Assembly: GCA_937924195.1 (NCBI GenBank)
Contig: CALDVP010000025.1
Location: 1-36,560, forward strand
Direction: 5' to 3'
Source of the DNA: an uncultured Lysobacterales bacterium
Lineage (GTDB): Bacteria > Pseudomonadota > Gammaproteobacteria > Xanthomonadales > Ahniellaceae
Length of the DNA: 36,560 nt
Positions 1 through 12,542 of the stretch are shown here, piece after piece (position 1 is the stretch's first letter; each line of letters begins with the position of its first letter). The notes below the pieces were generated by a model. That model saw only the letters and a program-made list of their open reading frames with translations, had not been told where the DNA came from and ran no database searches. Position numbers and translations under genes: made by a program.

Positions 1-1
1 G

Positions 2-340
2 GTCGGCGCCAGCGCGGCGGGCCTCGAGGTGCTCTCGCGCAAGGGCGAATGGGTGCCGTTCACCGCCGACGGCGACACCATCGTCGTCAATATCGGCGAC
101 ATGCTGCAGCGCCTGACCAACCACGTCTATCCATCGACGACACACCGCGTGGTCAATCCCCCGGGTGAGCTTGCGCGCCAGCCGCGCTACTCGGTGCCAT
201 TCTTCCTGCACCCAAACCCGGACTTCCTGATCGACGTGCTGCCTGCCTGCATCGACGCCGACCATCCGAACCGCTATCCCGAGCCGATCACCGCGCACGG
301 CTATCTGATGGAACGACTGCGCGAAATCCGGTTGATCTGA
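2..340 (+). CDS. 2-oxoglutarate/Fe(II)-dependent oxygenase, isopenicillin N synthase-like family, C-terminal fragment (5' truncated by window edge)
   Basis: Frame 2 is open from the first base (VGASAAGLEVLSRKGEWVPF...). It has IPNS-family C-terminal motifs: 'NIGDMLQRLTN', 'STTHRVVNP', and 'RYSVPFFLHPNPDFLIDVL'. Confidence 0.85.
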   Translation, partial: VGASAAGLEVLSRKGEWVPFTADGDTIVVNIGDMLQRLTNHVYPSTTHRVVNPPGELARQPRYSVPFFLHPNPDFLIDVLPACIDADHPNRYPEPITAHGYLMERLREIRLI

Positions 341-571
341 GGGGCGCTCGAGGTCCGCCTCGGCCGGGAGTTCCGGTCGTTCCAGCGGACGCGACATTCC
401 TCGTCGGAGGCGGGCGCCGATCGCGACGCGATCCGTCGTCGCAGGGCCCCGCACAGGCCCTGGCGGTGATGACCCGGGGTCGCGCCTACGCGAACCTCGT
501 TTGCTGGAGACGCAGGCGCAGGTTCGCGATTCGCTGCAGGCCTTGTTCGAACGCGCCGCAGCTCGTCATGC

Positions 572-1372
572 TCAGTCCGCCGCGCGGAAGCGCTTCGACT
601 GGCGCCGCATCAGAGCCTCGGCCGCGCGGTCGGGGAGCACCTCGACTAGCGCCTTGATCAGACGGTTCGGGCGTCCAGTCACGTGCACCACGCGACCCTG
701 CGCCGCGGCGTCGAGGCCCTCGCGCACGACGTCCGCGGCGCTCATCCACATCCACTTCGGCAGCTGGCTCACCTGGGGCCGCGTGCCGGTGACGTCGTGG
801 AACTCGGAGTAGGTGAACCCGGGGCAGAGCGCCGAGACCCGGATGCCGAACGCCGCGTTCTCGAAAGCGAGCGACTGCGAGAAGCGGATCAGAAAAGCCT
901 TCGAGCCGCCGTAAAGCGTGTGTCCAGCAGAGCCCGGGGTGAGCCCGGCGAGCGACGCGACGTTGATGATCGTGCCGCGGCGCCGTTCGCGCATGCCGGG
1001 CAGGAAGCGCCAGCACAGCTCGACTGGTGCGGTCATCATCACCTGGACGAAGTCGCGGTGGACCGGCCACGGCTGACTGACGAGACTGCCGGGTACTCCG
1101 TAGCCGGCATTGTTGATCAGCACGTCGATCGCGAACCCGGCCTCGGCGACCGATGCCGCTAGCGCCTCCGGCGCCGTCGGGTCGACGAGATCCATCGACA
1201 CGACGTGGCTGCGGGTGCCGTGGGTGCGCTGCAAATCGGCCGCCAGTTCGTCGAGCCGTTCGCGGCGACGCGCGGTCAGCACGAGGTCGTGGCCGCGCGC
1301 GGCGAGTTCGATCGCGAAGGCGCGGCCGATGCCGGCCGAGGCGCCGGTGACGAGGGCAACGGGACGGGACAT
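572..1372 (-). CDS. Short-chain dehydrogenase/reductase (SDR) family oxidoreductase
   Basis: MSRPVALVTGASAGIGRAFAIEL gives the TGxxxGxG cofactor motif; LINNAGYG gives the NNAG motif; LYGGSKAF gives the YxxxK catalytic motif. Confidence 0.92.
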   Translation of the reverse strand: MSRPVALVTGASAGIGRAFAIELAARGHDLVLTARRRERLDELAADLQRTHGTRSHVVSMDLVDPTAPEALAASVAEAGFAIDVLINNAGYGVPGSLVSQPWPVHRDFVQVMMTAPVELCWRFLPGMRERRRGTIINVASLAGLTPGSAGHTLYGGSKAFLIRFSQSLAFENAAFGIRVSALCPGFTYSEFHDVTGTRPQVSQLPKWMWMSAADVVREGLDAAAQGRVVHVTGRPNRLIKALVEVLPDRAAEALMRRQSKRFRAAD

Positions 1373-1487
1373 CGAGGACTCCTCGCACGAGTGCTCTCCG
1401 AGTCTACGCGGGCCCATGTCGCGGCTTTATCACGAATCGTCGGGCCGCTATCCTCAGCCGGTTATCCTCCGCGGGTCGCTCGCTCCG

Positions 1488-2264
1488 ATGCGTCGCATGA
1501 TCGCTGCCGGCAACTGGAAGATGCATGGCACGCTGGCCAGCGCCCGAGCCCTGCTCGGCGAGGTCGCGGCCGCACTCGAGGCGCGCGTGATGACGCTGGT
1601 GTTTCCGCCCTTCGTGCAGATCGAGCCCTTGGCCCGCGAGTTCGCGGCCCGGGGCATCGACTTCGGTGCGCAGGACCTCTCCGCGCACGCGTACGGCGCC
1701 TACACCGGAGAGGTCTCGGGCGCGATGCTGGCGGATGTCGGCGCAAGTCACGTGTTGGTCGGCCACTCCGAGCGGCGTCAGTACCACGGCGAGACCGATG
1801 CCGTCGTCGCCGACAAGTTCGCAGCCGCGCAGGCGGCGGGTCTGGTGCCGGTGCTGTGCATCGGCGAGACGCTGGCGGAGCGCGAGGCGGGGGCCACCGA
1901 GGCGGTGCTGACGCAGCAGCTGATGGCCGTGATCGATCGGGTCGGCATCGGTGCCTTTGCGCGCGCCATCATCGCCTATGAGCCGGTCTGGGCGATCGGT
2001 ACCGGGCGGACGGCGACCAGCGAGCAGGCGGCGCTGGCGCACGCGCACATCCGTGGCGAAGTCGCGCGGTGCGATGCTATGATCGCGAACTTGCTTCCAA
2101 TCCTCTACGGCGGCAGCGTCAAGGCAGGCAACGCGTTCGAACTGTTCGGACGGGCTGAAGTCGACGGTGGTCTGGTGGGCGGTGCTTCCCTCGTCGGAAG
2201 CGAGTTCGCGGGGATCATCGCGGCGGCAGCGAAGGCCCGCTCGCAACCAGTGCAGGCGACATGA
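1488..2264 (+). CDS. tpiA: Triosephosphate isomerase
   Basis: MRRMIAAGNWKMHG N-terminus, GHSERR motif, AYEPVWAIGTGRTAT active-site motif, LYGGSVKAGNA C-terminal motif. Start placed inside the longer 1110..2264 ORF. Confidence 0.97.
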   Translation: MRRMIAAGNWKMHGTLASARALLGEVAAALEARVMTLVFPPFVQIEPLAREFAARGIDFGAQDLSAHAYGAYTGEVSGAMLADVGASHVLVGHSERRQYHGETDAVVADKFAAAQAAGLVPVLCIGETLAEREAGATEAVLTQQLMAVIDRVGIGAFARAIIAYEPVWAIGTGRTATSEQAALAHAHIRGEVARCDAMIANLLPILYGGSVKAGNAFELFGRAEVDGGLVGGASLVGSEFAGIIAAAAKARSQPVQAT

Positions 2265-2674
2265 CTCTCACCATCCTCAACATCCTCTATGTCCTGGTCG
2301 CGATCGCGATGGTCGGGTTCATCCTGATGCAGCGCGGCGCCGGGGCGCAGGCCGGCTCCGGCTTCGGCGCTGGCGCGTCGGCCACCGTCTTCGGCGCGCG
2401 GGGCGCCGCCTCGTTCCTCACACGCTCGACCGCGGTGCTGGCGACGCTGTTCTTCGCGACCAGCCTCGGTATGGGCATGTTCATCGCCCACACCTATGGC
2501 TCGAACAGCGCCGGCGACCTCGGCGTCATGGGCCGTGGCGCGCCGACCGCGCCGGTGCAGGCGCCAGCGCCGGCGACCGAGGTTCCGACGGCTCCGGCTG
2601 CAGAGGCTCCGGCTTCCGACGTGCCCGAGGCGCCCGCGCCGACGACTACGGCGGAAGAGCCGCCGAAGGAGTGA
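2261..2674 (+). CDS. secG: Preprotein translocase subunit SecG
   Basis: MTLTILNILYVLVAIAMVGFILMQRGAGAQAGSGFGAGASATVFGARGAASFLTRSTAVLA. Lies directly downstream of tpiA and carries an Ala/Pro-rich tail. Confidence 0.95.
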   Translation: MTLTILNILYVLVAIAMVGFILMQRGAGAQAGSGFGAGASATVFGARGAASFLTRSTAVLATLFFATSLGMGMFIAHTYGSNSAGDLGVMGRGAPTAPVQAPAPATEVPTAPAAEAPASDVPEAPAPTTTAEEPPKE

Positions 2675-2702
2675 TCGGGCGGTCCTTGACGTTTCGTGCA
2701 TT

Positions 2703-2787
2703 GCCCAGGTGGCGGAATTGGTAGACGCACTACCTTGAGGTGGTAGCGGGGACACCCGTGAAGGTTCGAGTCCTTTCCTGGGCACCA
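2703..2787 (+). tRNA. tRNA-Leu, anticodon GAG
   Basis: 85-nt cloverleaf with acceptor GCCCAGG/CCTGGGC, anticodon stem-loop CTACC-TTGAGGT-GGTAG, T arm GGTTCGAGTCC, encoded CCA. Position downstream of secG matches leuU of E. coli. Confidence 0.95.
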
Positions 2788-2829
2788 ATGATGGCGGCGG
2801 ATCGCCGCGACGTAAGCGAAGCGAGTGAT

Positions 2830-3189
2830 ATGGATCTGTCACAGTACCTGCCGATCTTGATGTTCCTCGGCGTGGCCGGCGCGATCGCGATCGTACTCCT
2901 CGCCCTTGGCAGCGCGCTCGGCCCCCGGCGCGGTGGCGTCGAAAAGCTCTCTCCGTACGAGTGCGGCTTCGAGGCCTTCGAGGACGCGCGCATGAAGTTC
3001 GACGTCCGCTACTACCTCGTCGCGATCCTCTTCATCATCTTCGATCTCGAGATCGCCTTCCTGTTTCCGTGGGCGCTGGTGTTCGACGACATCGGCATGC
3101 CCGCGATCATCGCGATGACCGTGTTCCTCGGCATCCTCGTGATCGGTTTCGTGTACGAGTGGAAGAAGGGAGCGCTCGAATGGGAGTAG
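2830..3189 (+). CDS. nuoA: NADH-quinone oxidoreductase subunit A
   Basis: [44 protein letters not shown] is the diagnostic NuoA motif. Confidence 0.97.
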   Translation: MDLSQYLPILMFLGVAGAIAIVLLALGSALGPRRGGVEKLSPYECGFEAFEDARMKFDVRYYLVAILFIIFDLEIAFLFPWALVFDDIGMPAIIAMTVFLGILVIGFVYEWKKGALEWE

Positions 3190-3722
3190 CCGAGGTATTC
3201 CACAACCCGATCCCGGTCGGGCAGGTCGACGACATCCTCAGGCCGCAGGGCGACAATCCGCTACTCGAGCGCGGCTTCGTCACGACATCGGTCGATGCGC
3301 TGGTCAACTGGGCACGAACCGGGTCGATGTGGCCGATGACCTTCGGGCTCGCGTGCTGCGCGGTCGAGATGATGCACGCCGGCGCGTCACGCCTCGACCT
3401 CGACCGCTTCGGCATCGTCTTTCGACCGAGTCCACGCCAGTCGGACGTGATGATCGTCGCCGGCACGCTGGTCAACAAGATGGCGCCGGCGCTGCGCAAG
3501 GTCTACGACCAGATGCCCGACCCGAAGTGGGTCATTTCGATGGGCTCCTGTGCGAATGGTGGCGGCTATTACCACTATTCCTACTCGGTGGTGCGCGGCT
3601 GCGACCGCATCGTTCCGGTCGATATTTATGTGCCGGGCTGCCCGCCGACCGCCGAGGCGCTGGTCTACGGGATCCTGCAGTTGCAGAAGAAGATCCGCCG
3701 AACCAACACGGTCACCCGCTGA
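3180..3722 (+). CDS. nuoB: NADH-quinone oxidoreductase subunit B
   Basis: [76 protein letters not shown]. Confidence 0.97.
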   Translation: MGVAEVFHNPIPVGQVDDILRPQGDNPLLERGFVTTSVDALVNWARTGSMWPMTFGLACCAVEMMHAGASRLDLDRFGIVFRPSPRQSDVMIVAGTLVNKMAPALRKVYDQMPDPKWVISMGSCANGGGYYHYSYSVVRGCDRIVPVDIYVPGCPPTAEALVYGILQLQKKIRRTNTVTR

Positions 3723-3735
3723 GCGACACACCCGC

Positions 3736-4461
3736 ATGAGTGAACACGCCTCGGAACTGGCGAAACGGATCGTCGCGCGCTTCGGTGACCGGGTCGCCGC
3801 CGTCCATGAGCGCCTCGGACAGGTCACGGTCGAGGTGACGCCGGCGAGCCTGCTCGAGGTCGCGCGGGCGCTGCGCGACGAGCGCGAGTTCTGCTTCGAG
3901 CAACTGGTCGACCTGTGCGGCGTCGACTACGCCTCGTACGGATTCTCGGAGTGGGAAGGTAGCGACGAGGCGTCGAGCGGCGGCTTCTCGCGCGGCGTCG
4001 AGGGTGCCGGTCCCGGGCGCTTCCGCTTCGGCGAGGTCCACTTCGCCGGGATCGCCCGTCGCTTCGCGAGCGTCGTCCACTTGCTCTCGATCGCCACCAA
4101 CCGGCGCCTGCGCCTGCGCAGCTTCGCGCCTGACGACGAGCTGCCGGTGATCCCGTCGCTGACGGCGGTGTGGCCCGGGGCCAACTGGTTCGAGCGCGAA
4201 GCCTTCGACCTCTTCGGCATCGTCTACGAAGGACACCCGGACCTGCGCCGGATCCTCACCGATTACGGCTTCGTCGGCCATCCGTTCCGCAAGGATTTCC
4301 CACTGATCGGCAACGTCGAGGTCCGTTACGACCCCGAGAAAGGCCGCGTGGTCTATGAGCCGGTGTCGATCGAACCGCGCGTGCTGGTGCCGCGCGTCGT
4401 GCGCGAGGACTCGCGCTATCTCCAGAGCCGCGCCGAGCAGGAAGCGAGCGAGGGCAGGTAA
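3736..4461 (+). CDS. nuoC: NADH-quinone oxidoreductase subunit C
   Basis: [46 protein letters not shown] (complex I 30-kDa signature). Confidence 0.96.
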   Translation: MSEHASELAKRIVARFGDRVAAVHERLGQVTVEVTPASLLEVARALRDEREFCFEQLVDLCGVDYASYGFSEWEGSDEASSGGFSRGVEGAGPGRFRFGEVHFAGIARRFASVVHLLSIATNRRLRLRSFAPDDELPVIPSLTAVWPGANWFEREAFDLFGIVYEGHPDLRRILTDYGFVGHPFRKDFPLIGNVEVRYDPEKGRVVYEPVSIEPRVLVPRVVREDSRYLQSRAEQEASEGR

Positions 4462-4464
4462 GCG

Positions 4465-5718
4465 ATGGCCGAGATCCAGACCTACACGATGAACTTCGGG
4501 CCGCAGCATCCGGCGGCTCACGGCGTGCTCCGGCTCGTGCTCGAAATGGACGGCGAGACCGTCGTCCGCGCCGACCCGCACGTCGGCCTCCTGCACCGCG
4601 GGACCGAGAAGCTCGCCGAATCCAAGCCCTTCAACCAGTCGATCGGCTACATGGACCGACTGGACTACGTGTCGATGATGTGTAACGAGCACGCCTACGT
4701 GCGTGCGATCGAGCAGCTGCTCGGCATCGAAGCACCGGAGCGGGCGCAATGGATCCGCACCATGTTCGACGAGATCACGCGGATCCTGAACCACCTGATG
4801 TGGATTGGCTCGAACGGGCTCGACCTCGGCGCAATGACGCTGTTCCTTTATGCGTTCCGCGAGCGCGAGGAGCTGATGGACTGTTACGAGGCGGTCTCGG
4901 GCGCGCGCATGCATGCGACCTACTACCGACCGGGGGGCGTCTATCGCGACCTGCCGGACCGGATGCCGCAGTATCGCGAGAGCCCGTGGCACAAGGGCCA
5001 GGACCTAAAGCGCCTGAACGCGTGGCGCGAGGGCTCGATGCTCGACTTCCTCGACGCCTTCTGCGAGGACTTCCCGCGCCGAGTCGACGAGTACGAGACC
5101 CTGCTGACCGACAACCGCATCTGGAAGCAGCGTACGGTCGGGATCGGCGTGGTGCCTCCGGAGCTGGCGATGGCCTGGGGCATGAGTGGACCCATGCTGC
5201 GCGGCTCGGGCATCGCCTGGGATCTGCGCAAGAAGCAGCCCTATGCGAAGTACGCCGACGTCGACTTCGACGTCCCGCTCGGCAGCAACGGTGACTGCTA
5301 CGACCGCTACCTCGTCCGGGTCGAGGAGATGCGCCAATCCAATCGCATCATCAGGCAGTGCGTAGACTGGCTGCGGCGCAACCCGGGCCCGGTGATGGTT
5401 CGCAACTTCAAGGTTGCGCCGCCGTCCCGGGAAGAGATGAAGGACGACATGGAAGCGCTGATCCATCACTTCAAGCTCTTCACCGAGGGCTACAGCGTCC
5501 CCGCCGGCGAGACCTACGCCGCGGTCGAGGCACCGAAGGGCGAGTTCGGCTGCTATCTCGTCTCGGACGGCGCCAACAAGCCGTTCCGGGTCAAGCTACG
5601 CGCGCCGGGCTTCGCGCACCTCTCGGCGATGGACGAGATCGTACGCGGCCACATGCTGCCCGACGTGGTCGCGGTCATCGGCACGCTCGACGTGGTCTTC
5701 GGGGAGATCGACCGATGA
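4465..5718 (+). CDS. nuoD: NADH-quinone oxidoreductase subunit D
   Basis: [51 protein letters not shown] (49-kDa subunit). Confidence 0.97.
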   Translation: MAEIQTYTMNFGPQHPAAHGVLRLVLEMDGETVVRADPHVGLLHRGTEKLAESKPFNQSIGYMDRLDYVSMMCNEHAYVRAIEQLLGIEAPERAQWIRTMFDEITRILNHLMWIGSNGLDLGAMTLFLYAFREREELMDCYEAVSGARMHATYYRPGGVYRDLPDRMPQYRESPWHKGQDLKRLNAWREGSMLDFLDAFCEDFPRRVDEYETLLTDNRIWKQRTVGIGVVPPELAMAWGMSGPMLRGSGIAWDLRKKQPYAKYADVDFDVPLGSNGDCYDRYLVRVEEMRQSNRIIRQCVDWLRRNPGPVMVRNFKVAPPSREEMKDDMEALIHHFKLFTEGYSVPAGETYAAVEAPKGEFGCYLVSDGANKPFRVKLRAPGFAHLSAMDEIVRGHMLPDVVAVIGTLDVVFGEIDR

Positions 5719-6242
5719 AGTCGGCCATCGGTTTCAACGCCGTCCGGGACGTCGATCCGCTGTTGGTGCTGTCGGACGCGACGCGGGCGCACATCGACCA
5801 CTGGGTCGCCAAGTTCCCGCCGGAGCGCAAGCGTTCGGCCGTGATCCAGGCGCTGATGAAGGCGCAGGAGCAGAACGAGGGCTGGCTGTCCGACGAGATC
5901 ATCACTGCGGTCGCGAAGTATCTCGACCTTCCGCCGGTGTGGGCCTACGAGGTCGCCTCGTTCTACTCGATGCTGCACCTCGGCCGCTGCGGCCGCAACA
6001 AGGTCAGCATCTGCACCAACATCTCGTGCTGGCTGAACGGCGCCGATGAGCTGGTTCGTCATGCGGAAGCGCGGCTCGGCATCCAGCTCGGCCAGTCCAC
6101 TCCCGACGGCCGGGTGCACCTGGTGGCCGAGGAGGAGTGCCTCGCTGCGTGCGTCCGCGCGCCAATGGCACAGGTCAACGGTCATTACCACGAAAATCTG
6201 ACGCCGGCCGATCTCGACCGGCTGCTCGACGAACTCAAGTGA
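5715..6242 (+). CDS. nuoE: NADH-quinone oxidoreductase subunit E
   Basis: [15 protein letters not shown] and [26 protein letters not shown] (thioredoxin-like 2Fe-2S). Confidence 0.95.
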   Translation: MKSAIGFNAVRDVDPLLVLSDATRAHIDHWVAKFPPERKRSAVIQALMKAQEQNEGWLSDEIITAVAKYLDLPPVWAYEVASFYSMLHLGRCGRNKVSICTNISCWLNGADELVRHAEARLGIQLGQSTPDGRVHLVAEEECLAACVRAPMAQVNGHYHENLTPADLDRLLDELK

Positions 6243-6259
6243 CAGCCGGACACCCCCAC

Positions 6260-7581
<1,322 letters not shown>

Positions 7582-7585
<4 letters not shown>

Positions 7586-9915
7586 ACGCGGTCGTGAACC
7601 CGGTCCCGGCCACCGACCTCGTCACCGTCGAGATCGATGGTCACACGGTCCAGGTGCCCAAGGGCAGCATGATCATCCAGGCCGCCGACCAGGTCGGCAT
7701 CGCGATCCCGCGCTTCTGCTACCACGAGAAGCTCAGCATCGCGGCCAACTGTCGCATGTGCCTCGTCGACGTCGAAAAGGCCCCGAAGCCGATGCCGGCC
7801 TGCGCGACGCCGGTGATGGACGGCATGAAGGTGTACACACAGTCCAAGCGCGCGCTCGACGCCCAGCGCAGCGTGATGGAGTTCCTGCTGATCAACCATC
7901 CGCTCGACTGCCCGATCTGCGATCAGGGCGGCGAGTGCGAACTGCAGGACCTCGCGATGGGCTACGGCCGCTCGGTCAGCCGGTTCACCGAGCGCAAGCG
8001 CGTGGTCGCGGACGAGGACCTTGGCCCGCTGATCTCGACCGACATGACGCGCTGCATCCACTGCACGCGCTGCGTCCGCTTCATGACCGAGATCGCCGGC
8101 ACCACCGAGCTTGGCGGCATGGGCCGCGGCGAGCACCTCGAGATCGGCACCTACATCGGCAAGGCGATCGAGTCCGAGCTCTCGGGCAACGTGATCGATG
8201 TCTGCCCGGTCGGCGCGCTGACCAACAAGGTCTACCGCTTCCGCGCCCGGGCATGGGAACTCATCGCGCGGCCGTCGATCGGCTACCACGACGCGATCGG
8301 CTCGAACCTGTTCCTGCACGTGCGTCGCGGCCAGGCGATGCGCGCGGTGCCGCGCGATGACGAGGCGATCAACGAGTGCTGGCTGGCCGACCGCGACCGC
8401 TACAGCCACCAGGGACTCGAGGCAGCCGACCGCGCCACGCGCCCGCTGGTGCGCCGCGAGGGCAAGCTGGTCGAGGTGCCGTGGGACGAGGCCATCGCCT
8501 TCGTCGCCGAGGGCCTGAAGGCGCGCGGCGGCGACGTCGGCGCGCTGGTCGCCCCGCTCGCGAGCTGCGAGGAGGGGTTGCTGCTTGGCGAGATCGTGCG
8601 CGGCCTCGGCAGCGATTCAATCGATCACCGCCTGCGTCTCACCGACGCGACCGACACCGCATCCGGCGCCACCTTCGAGAAGCCGCTGGCCGCGGTCGAG
8701 CACGCCGACGCGATCCTGCTGGTCGGTTCGAACCCGCGCCACGACCAGCCGCTGCTCGGCCACCGCATCCGCAAGGCGTGGCGTCGCGGGGCCAAGGTGC
8801 TCGCGGTCAACCCGGTGGCCTTCGACTTCCATTTCGAGATCGCCGCGGCACGGATCGCAGATCCGTGGCAGATGGTCGGCGAGCTTGCCGCCATTGCCGA
8901 TGCGGCCGCACCGCTGCCGGCCGAACTCGCCGGTGCGGTCGGTGACTTCGACGCGGCCGACGCGCACCGTGCGATGGCAAGGACCCTCGCCGACGCCGCC
9001 GACGCGGTGCTGGTGTTCGGCGATTTCGCCGCGCAGCATCCTCAGGCCGCACTCCTACGCGCGCTGGCGCGGCATCTTGCCGCTGCCACCGGCTCGGCCT
9101 TCGATGAGGTGCCGATGGGTGCTAACGGCGTTGGCCTCGCCCGCGTTGGCGCGGTGCCGGCCAAGGCGGGCCGCAACGCCGCGGCCCTGATCGCGGCGCC
9201 GTCCGCCGCACTGCTCACCTGGCAGGCCGAGGCTGCCGATGCCGCGCTGCCGGCGGCCTTCGACCGTGCGCTGGCAGCGAGCGCCTTCCATGTCCACGTC
9301 GGGGCCTACCTGTCCGACAGTGCGCGTCGCAACGCGGCCGCGGTGCTGCCGATCGGACTGCCGCCCGAGACCGTGGGGACCTACGTCAACCTCGACGGCC
9401 GCGTCCAGCGCGTCGCCGCGGCGACGAAGCTGCCAGGCGAGGCCCGGGCCGGCTGGCGCGTGCTGCGCGCGCTCGGCGCCGCGCTCGGATTGCCCGGTTT
9501 CGATTTCGTCGAGCATGGCGAGGTGGCCGCGCGGGTCGATGCGCGGATCGCCGCGCCGGCCGCGACCGTCGCGGCCACGCCCGGTGCGCGCGGCGCGCGT
9601 CCCGCGGGCCTGCTGCGGATCGCCAGCATGCCGATCTACGCGGTCGATGCCGTGGTCCGGCGCGCGCCAGCGTTGCAGGCAACGCCGCTGGTCCGTCCGG
9701 CCACGGCGGTTCTGAACCCCTCGGACGCGCTTGCGGCCGGCCTGGCGGCCGGTGCCACGGCACGGGTCTCGGACGGCTCGGCGACCGTGCTGCTGCCGGT
9801 CGGGATCTCGACCGCGGTGCCGGTCGGCGCAGCGTGGGTCGAGTCCGGCCACGCGATCGTCGATGCGCTCGGTCCCACGGGCACGCCGCTCACCGTCGCG
9901 AGGGCTGAAGACTGA
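7582..9915 (+). CDS. nuoG: NADH-quinone oxidoreductase subunit G
   Basis: [35 protein letters not shown] (2Fe-2S), [26 protein letters not shown]; molybdopterin-oxidoreductase-like C-terminal half. Confidence 0.96.
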
Positions 9916-10979
9916 TGGTCACCGACCTCGTCTACGGCCTGTTGGAGGCAGTGCTCGGCGGCATGCCGACCGTGCTGCTGCTCGTCTGGACGCTGATCAA
10001 GATCCTCGTCGTCACGCTGCCGATCATCCTCACGGTCGCGTTTTACACGCTGGCCGAGCGCAAGGTCATCGGGTTCATGCAAGTACGTATGGGCCCAAAC
10101 CAGATCGGCCCGCTCGGCCTGCTGCAGCCTTTCGCCGACGTCTTCAAGATGCTGTTCAAGGAACTGATCGTTCCGACGAACGCGAACAAGTTCCTGTTCT
10201 ACCTCGCACCGGTCCTGGCGATGGCGCCGGCCTTCGCGGCGTGGGCGGTGGTGCCCTTCGGCGATGGCCTCGTACTGGCCGACATCAACGCTGCGCTGCT
10301 GTACCTGCTGGCGATGACCTCGATGGGGGTGTACGGCGTGATTCTCGCCGGCTGGGCGTCGAACTCGAAATACGCCTTTCTTGGCGCGATGCGCTCGGCG
10401 GCGCAAGTCGTCTCCTACGAGATCGCAATGGGCTTCGCGCTGGTCGGCGTGCTGATGGCGGCCGGTTCGTTGAATCTGACCGAGATCGTCAATGCCCAGG
10501 CAGGCGACCGCGGCCTCTTCGAGTGGTTCTGGTTGCCCCTGCTGCCGCTGTTCCTGATCTACTTCATCTCCGGCGTCGCCGAGACCAACCGCGCGCCCTT
10601 CGATGTCGCCGAGGGCGAGTCCGAGATCGTCGCCGGCTTCCACGTCGAATACGGCGGGGCCGCGTTCGCGACCTTCTTCCTGGCCGAATACGCCAACATG
10701 ATCCTGATCTCGGTGCTGACCGCGCTGATGTTCATGGGTGGCTGGCTGTCGCCGTTCCCGGCGGGCTGGGGCCTGATCGGCCAACCCGGCCCATGGTGGC
10801 TCGCGATCAAGGTCGTGTTCTTCATGTTCTGCTTTCTGTGGTTCCGCGCGACCTTCCCGCGCTATCGCTACGACCAGATCATGCGCCTTGGCTGGAAGGT
10901 CTTCATCCCGATCACGATCGTCTGGATCCTCGTGGTGGCGATGTTCGTCCATCTGAAGTGGCTGGTGCCGGGAGCCTGA
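9915..10979 (+). CDS. nuoH: NADH-quinone oxidoreductase subunit H
   Basis: [64 protein letters not shown]. Confidence 0.97.
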   Translation: MVTDLVYGLLEAVLGGMPTVLLLVWTLIKILVVTLPIILTVAFYTLAERKVIGFMQVRMGPNQIGPLGLLQPFADVFKMLFKELIVPTNANKFLFYLAPVLAMAPAFAAWAVVPFGDGLVLADINAALLYLLAMTSMGVYGVILAGWASNSKYAFLGAMRSAAQVVSYEIAMGFALVGVLMAAGSLNLTEIVNAQAGDRGLFEWFWLPLLPLFLIYFISGVAETNRAPFDVAEGESEIVAGFHVEYGGAAFATFFLAEYANMILISVLTALMFMGGWLSPFPAGWGLIGQPGPWWLAIKVVFFMFCFLWFRATFPRYRYDQIMRLGWKVFIPITIVWILVVAMFVHLKWLVPGA

Positions 10980-10988
10980 GGAAAGTCC

Positions 10989-11477
10989 ATGAACCGCGTC
11001 GTCGCCTACTTCAAGAGCCTGATGTTGATCGAGCTGCTCAAGGGGCTTGCCGTCACCGGCCGGTACTTCGCCAAGCCGAAGTACACGGTTCGCTACCCGA
11101 TGGAGAGGATCCCGCAGTCGAACCGCTTCCGCGGGTTACACGCGTTGCGTCGCTACCCGAACGGCGAGGAGCGCTGCATCGCGTGCAAGCTGTGCGAGGC
11201 GGTGTGCCCGGCGCTCGCGATCACGATCGACTCCGAGCAGCGCGCCGATGGCACCCGCCGCACCACGCGCTATGACATCGACCTGTTCAAGTGCATCTAC
11301 TGCGGTTTCTGCGAGGAGAGCTGCCCGGTCGATTCGATCGTCGAGACGCACCTGCACGAATACCACTTCGAGTCGCGCGGCGAGAACGTCGTGACCAAGC
11401 AGCAACTGCTCGCGATCGGCGACCGCCTCGAGGCCGAGATCGCGGCCAATCGTGCGCAGGACGCGCGCTACCGCTGA
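10989..11477 (+). CDS. nuoI: NADH-quinone oxidoreductase subunit I
   Basis: Two 4Fe-4S motifs: [18 protein letters not shown] and [18 protein letters not shown]. Confidence 0.97.
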   Translation: MNRVVAYFKSLMLIELLKGLAVTGRYFAKPKYTVRYPMERIPQSNRFRGLHALRRYPNGEERCIACKLCEAVCPALAITIDSEQRADGTRRTTRYDIDLFKCIYCGFCEESCPVDSIVETHLHEYHFESRGENVVTKQQLLAIGDRLEAEIAANRAQDARYR

Positions 11478-11484
11478 GCCGCCG

Positions 11485-12111
11485 ATGAGCATCGAACTCG
11501 CTCTGTTCTGGTTCTTCGCCGCGATCGCGACCGGCGCCGCGGTTGGCGTGATCTCGGTCCGTAACTCGGTCCATGCCGCACTGCTGCTGGTTTTGACCTT
11601 CTTTTCGGTCGCCTGCGTATGGCTGCTGGCAAAGGCCGAGTTCCTCGCCATCGCGCTGGTGCTGGTCTATGTCGGTGCGGTGATGGTGCTGTTTCTGTTC
11701 GTCGTGATGATGCTCGACATCCGCACCGACATCGTGCGCGAAGGCTTCGCACGCTATCTGCCGTTCGCGATCTTGGTCGCGGTCGCGATGCTGGTCGAGA
11801 TGCTGGCCCTGATCGGCTGGCGTCGGATGTCCGGCGTCGAGGCCCCGGCGGTCGATCCGGCCGCGGCGGCCGGCGTCAGCCATACCGAGTGGATCGGGCA
11901 GGCGCTGTTCACCGATTACCTGCTGCCGTTCGAGATTGCGGCCGTGATCCTGACCGTGGCCATCATCGCGGCGATCGCGCTGACGCTGCGCCCGCGTAAG
12001 GCCGGCTCCAAGGCCCAGGACCCGGGCCGCCAGGTGCTGGTCCGCAAGGAGGACCGCTTACGCGTGGTCAAGATGCCGGCCGAGAGGGTCGAATCGGAGG
12101 GCGGCCGATGA
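11485..12111 (+). CDS. nuoJ: NADH-quinone oxidoreductase subunit J
   Basis: Multi-TM protein with [55 protein letters not shown]. Confidence 0.95.
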   Translation: MSIELALFWFFAAIATGAAVGVISVRNSVHAALLLVLTFFSVACVWLLAKAEFLAIALVLVYVGAVMVLFLFVVMMLDIRTDIVREGFARYLPFAILVAVAMLVEMLALIGWRRMSGVEAPAVDPAAAAGVSHTEWIGQALFTDYLLPFEIAAVILTVAIIAAIALTLRPRKAGSKAQDPGRQVLVRKEDRLRVVKMPAERVESEGGR

Positions 12112-12419
12112 GCGCGCTCACGCTAGGTCACTTCCTTGGCCTCGGCGCGCTGCTGTTCTGCATCAGCGTCGCCGGGATCTTCATCAACCGCAAGAACGTG
12201 ATCATCCTGCTGATGGCGATCGAGCTGATGTTGCTCGCGGTCAATATCAACTTCGTCGCCTTCGCCTACTTCCTCGGTGACGTGGCGGGGCAGGTCTTCG
12301 TCTTCTTCATCCTCACCGTCGCCGCCGCGGAATCGGCGATCGGCCTTGCGATCCTGGTCGTGCTGTTCCGCAACCGCAGCACGATCAACGTCGCCGAGAT
12401 CAGCGACATGAAGGGGTGA
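12108..12419 (+). CDS. nuoK: NADH-quinone oxidoreductase subunit K
   Basis: [59 protein letters not shown]. Confidence 0.97.
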   Translation: MSALTLGHFLGLGALLFCISVAGIFINRKNVIILLMAIELMLLAVNINFVAFAYFLGDVAGQVFVFFILTVAAAESAIGLAILVVLFRNRSTINVAEISDMKG

Positions 12420-12542
12420 TGCGATCGTCCCGGGCGCTTCGGCGTCCGGCATCGCGGGCCACCGCGGGCGCGGCGGGCGGTACAGGTTTCAGGCAACGAC
12501 CGGGCGCGCGCGGCCCGGACCACGACACGGGGAAACATCGGC

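Noticed and set aside
341-571. Possible short ORFs between the oxygenase and the SDR gene (e.g. LLETQAQVRDSLQALFERAAARHAQ on plus; MTSCGAFEQGLQRIANLRLRLQQTRFA on minus)
   Set aside because: Short, overlapping on both strands, with no recognisable motif or clear ribosome site; cannot be supported.
2686-2691. TTGACG resembling a -35 box before tRNA-Leu
   Set aside because: The matching -10 would fall inside the tRNA, so it cannot drive it; chance match.
2740-2829. N-terminal extension of the nuoA ORF into the tRNA-Leu
   Set aside because: The extension is tRNA sequence; the homologous NuoA N-terminus begins at MDLSQYL (2830).
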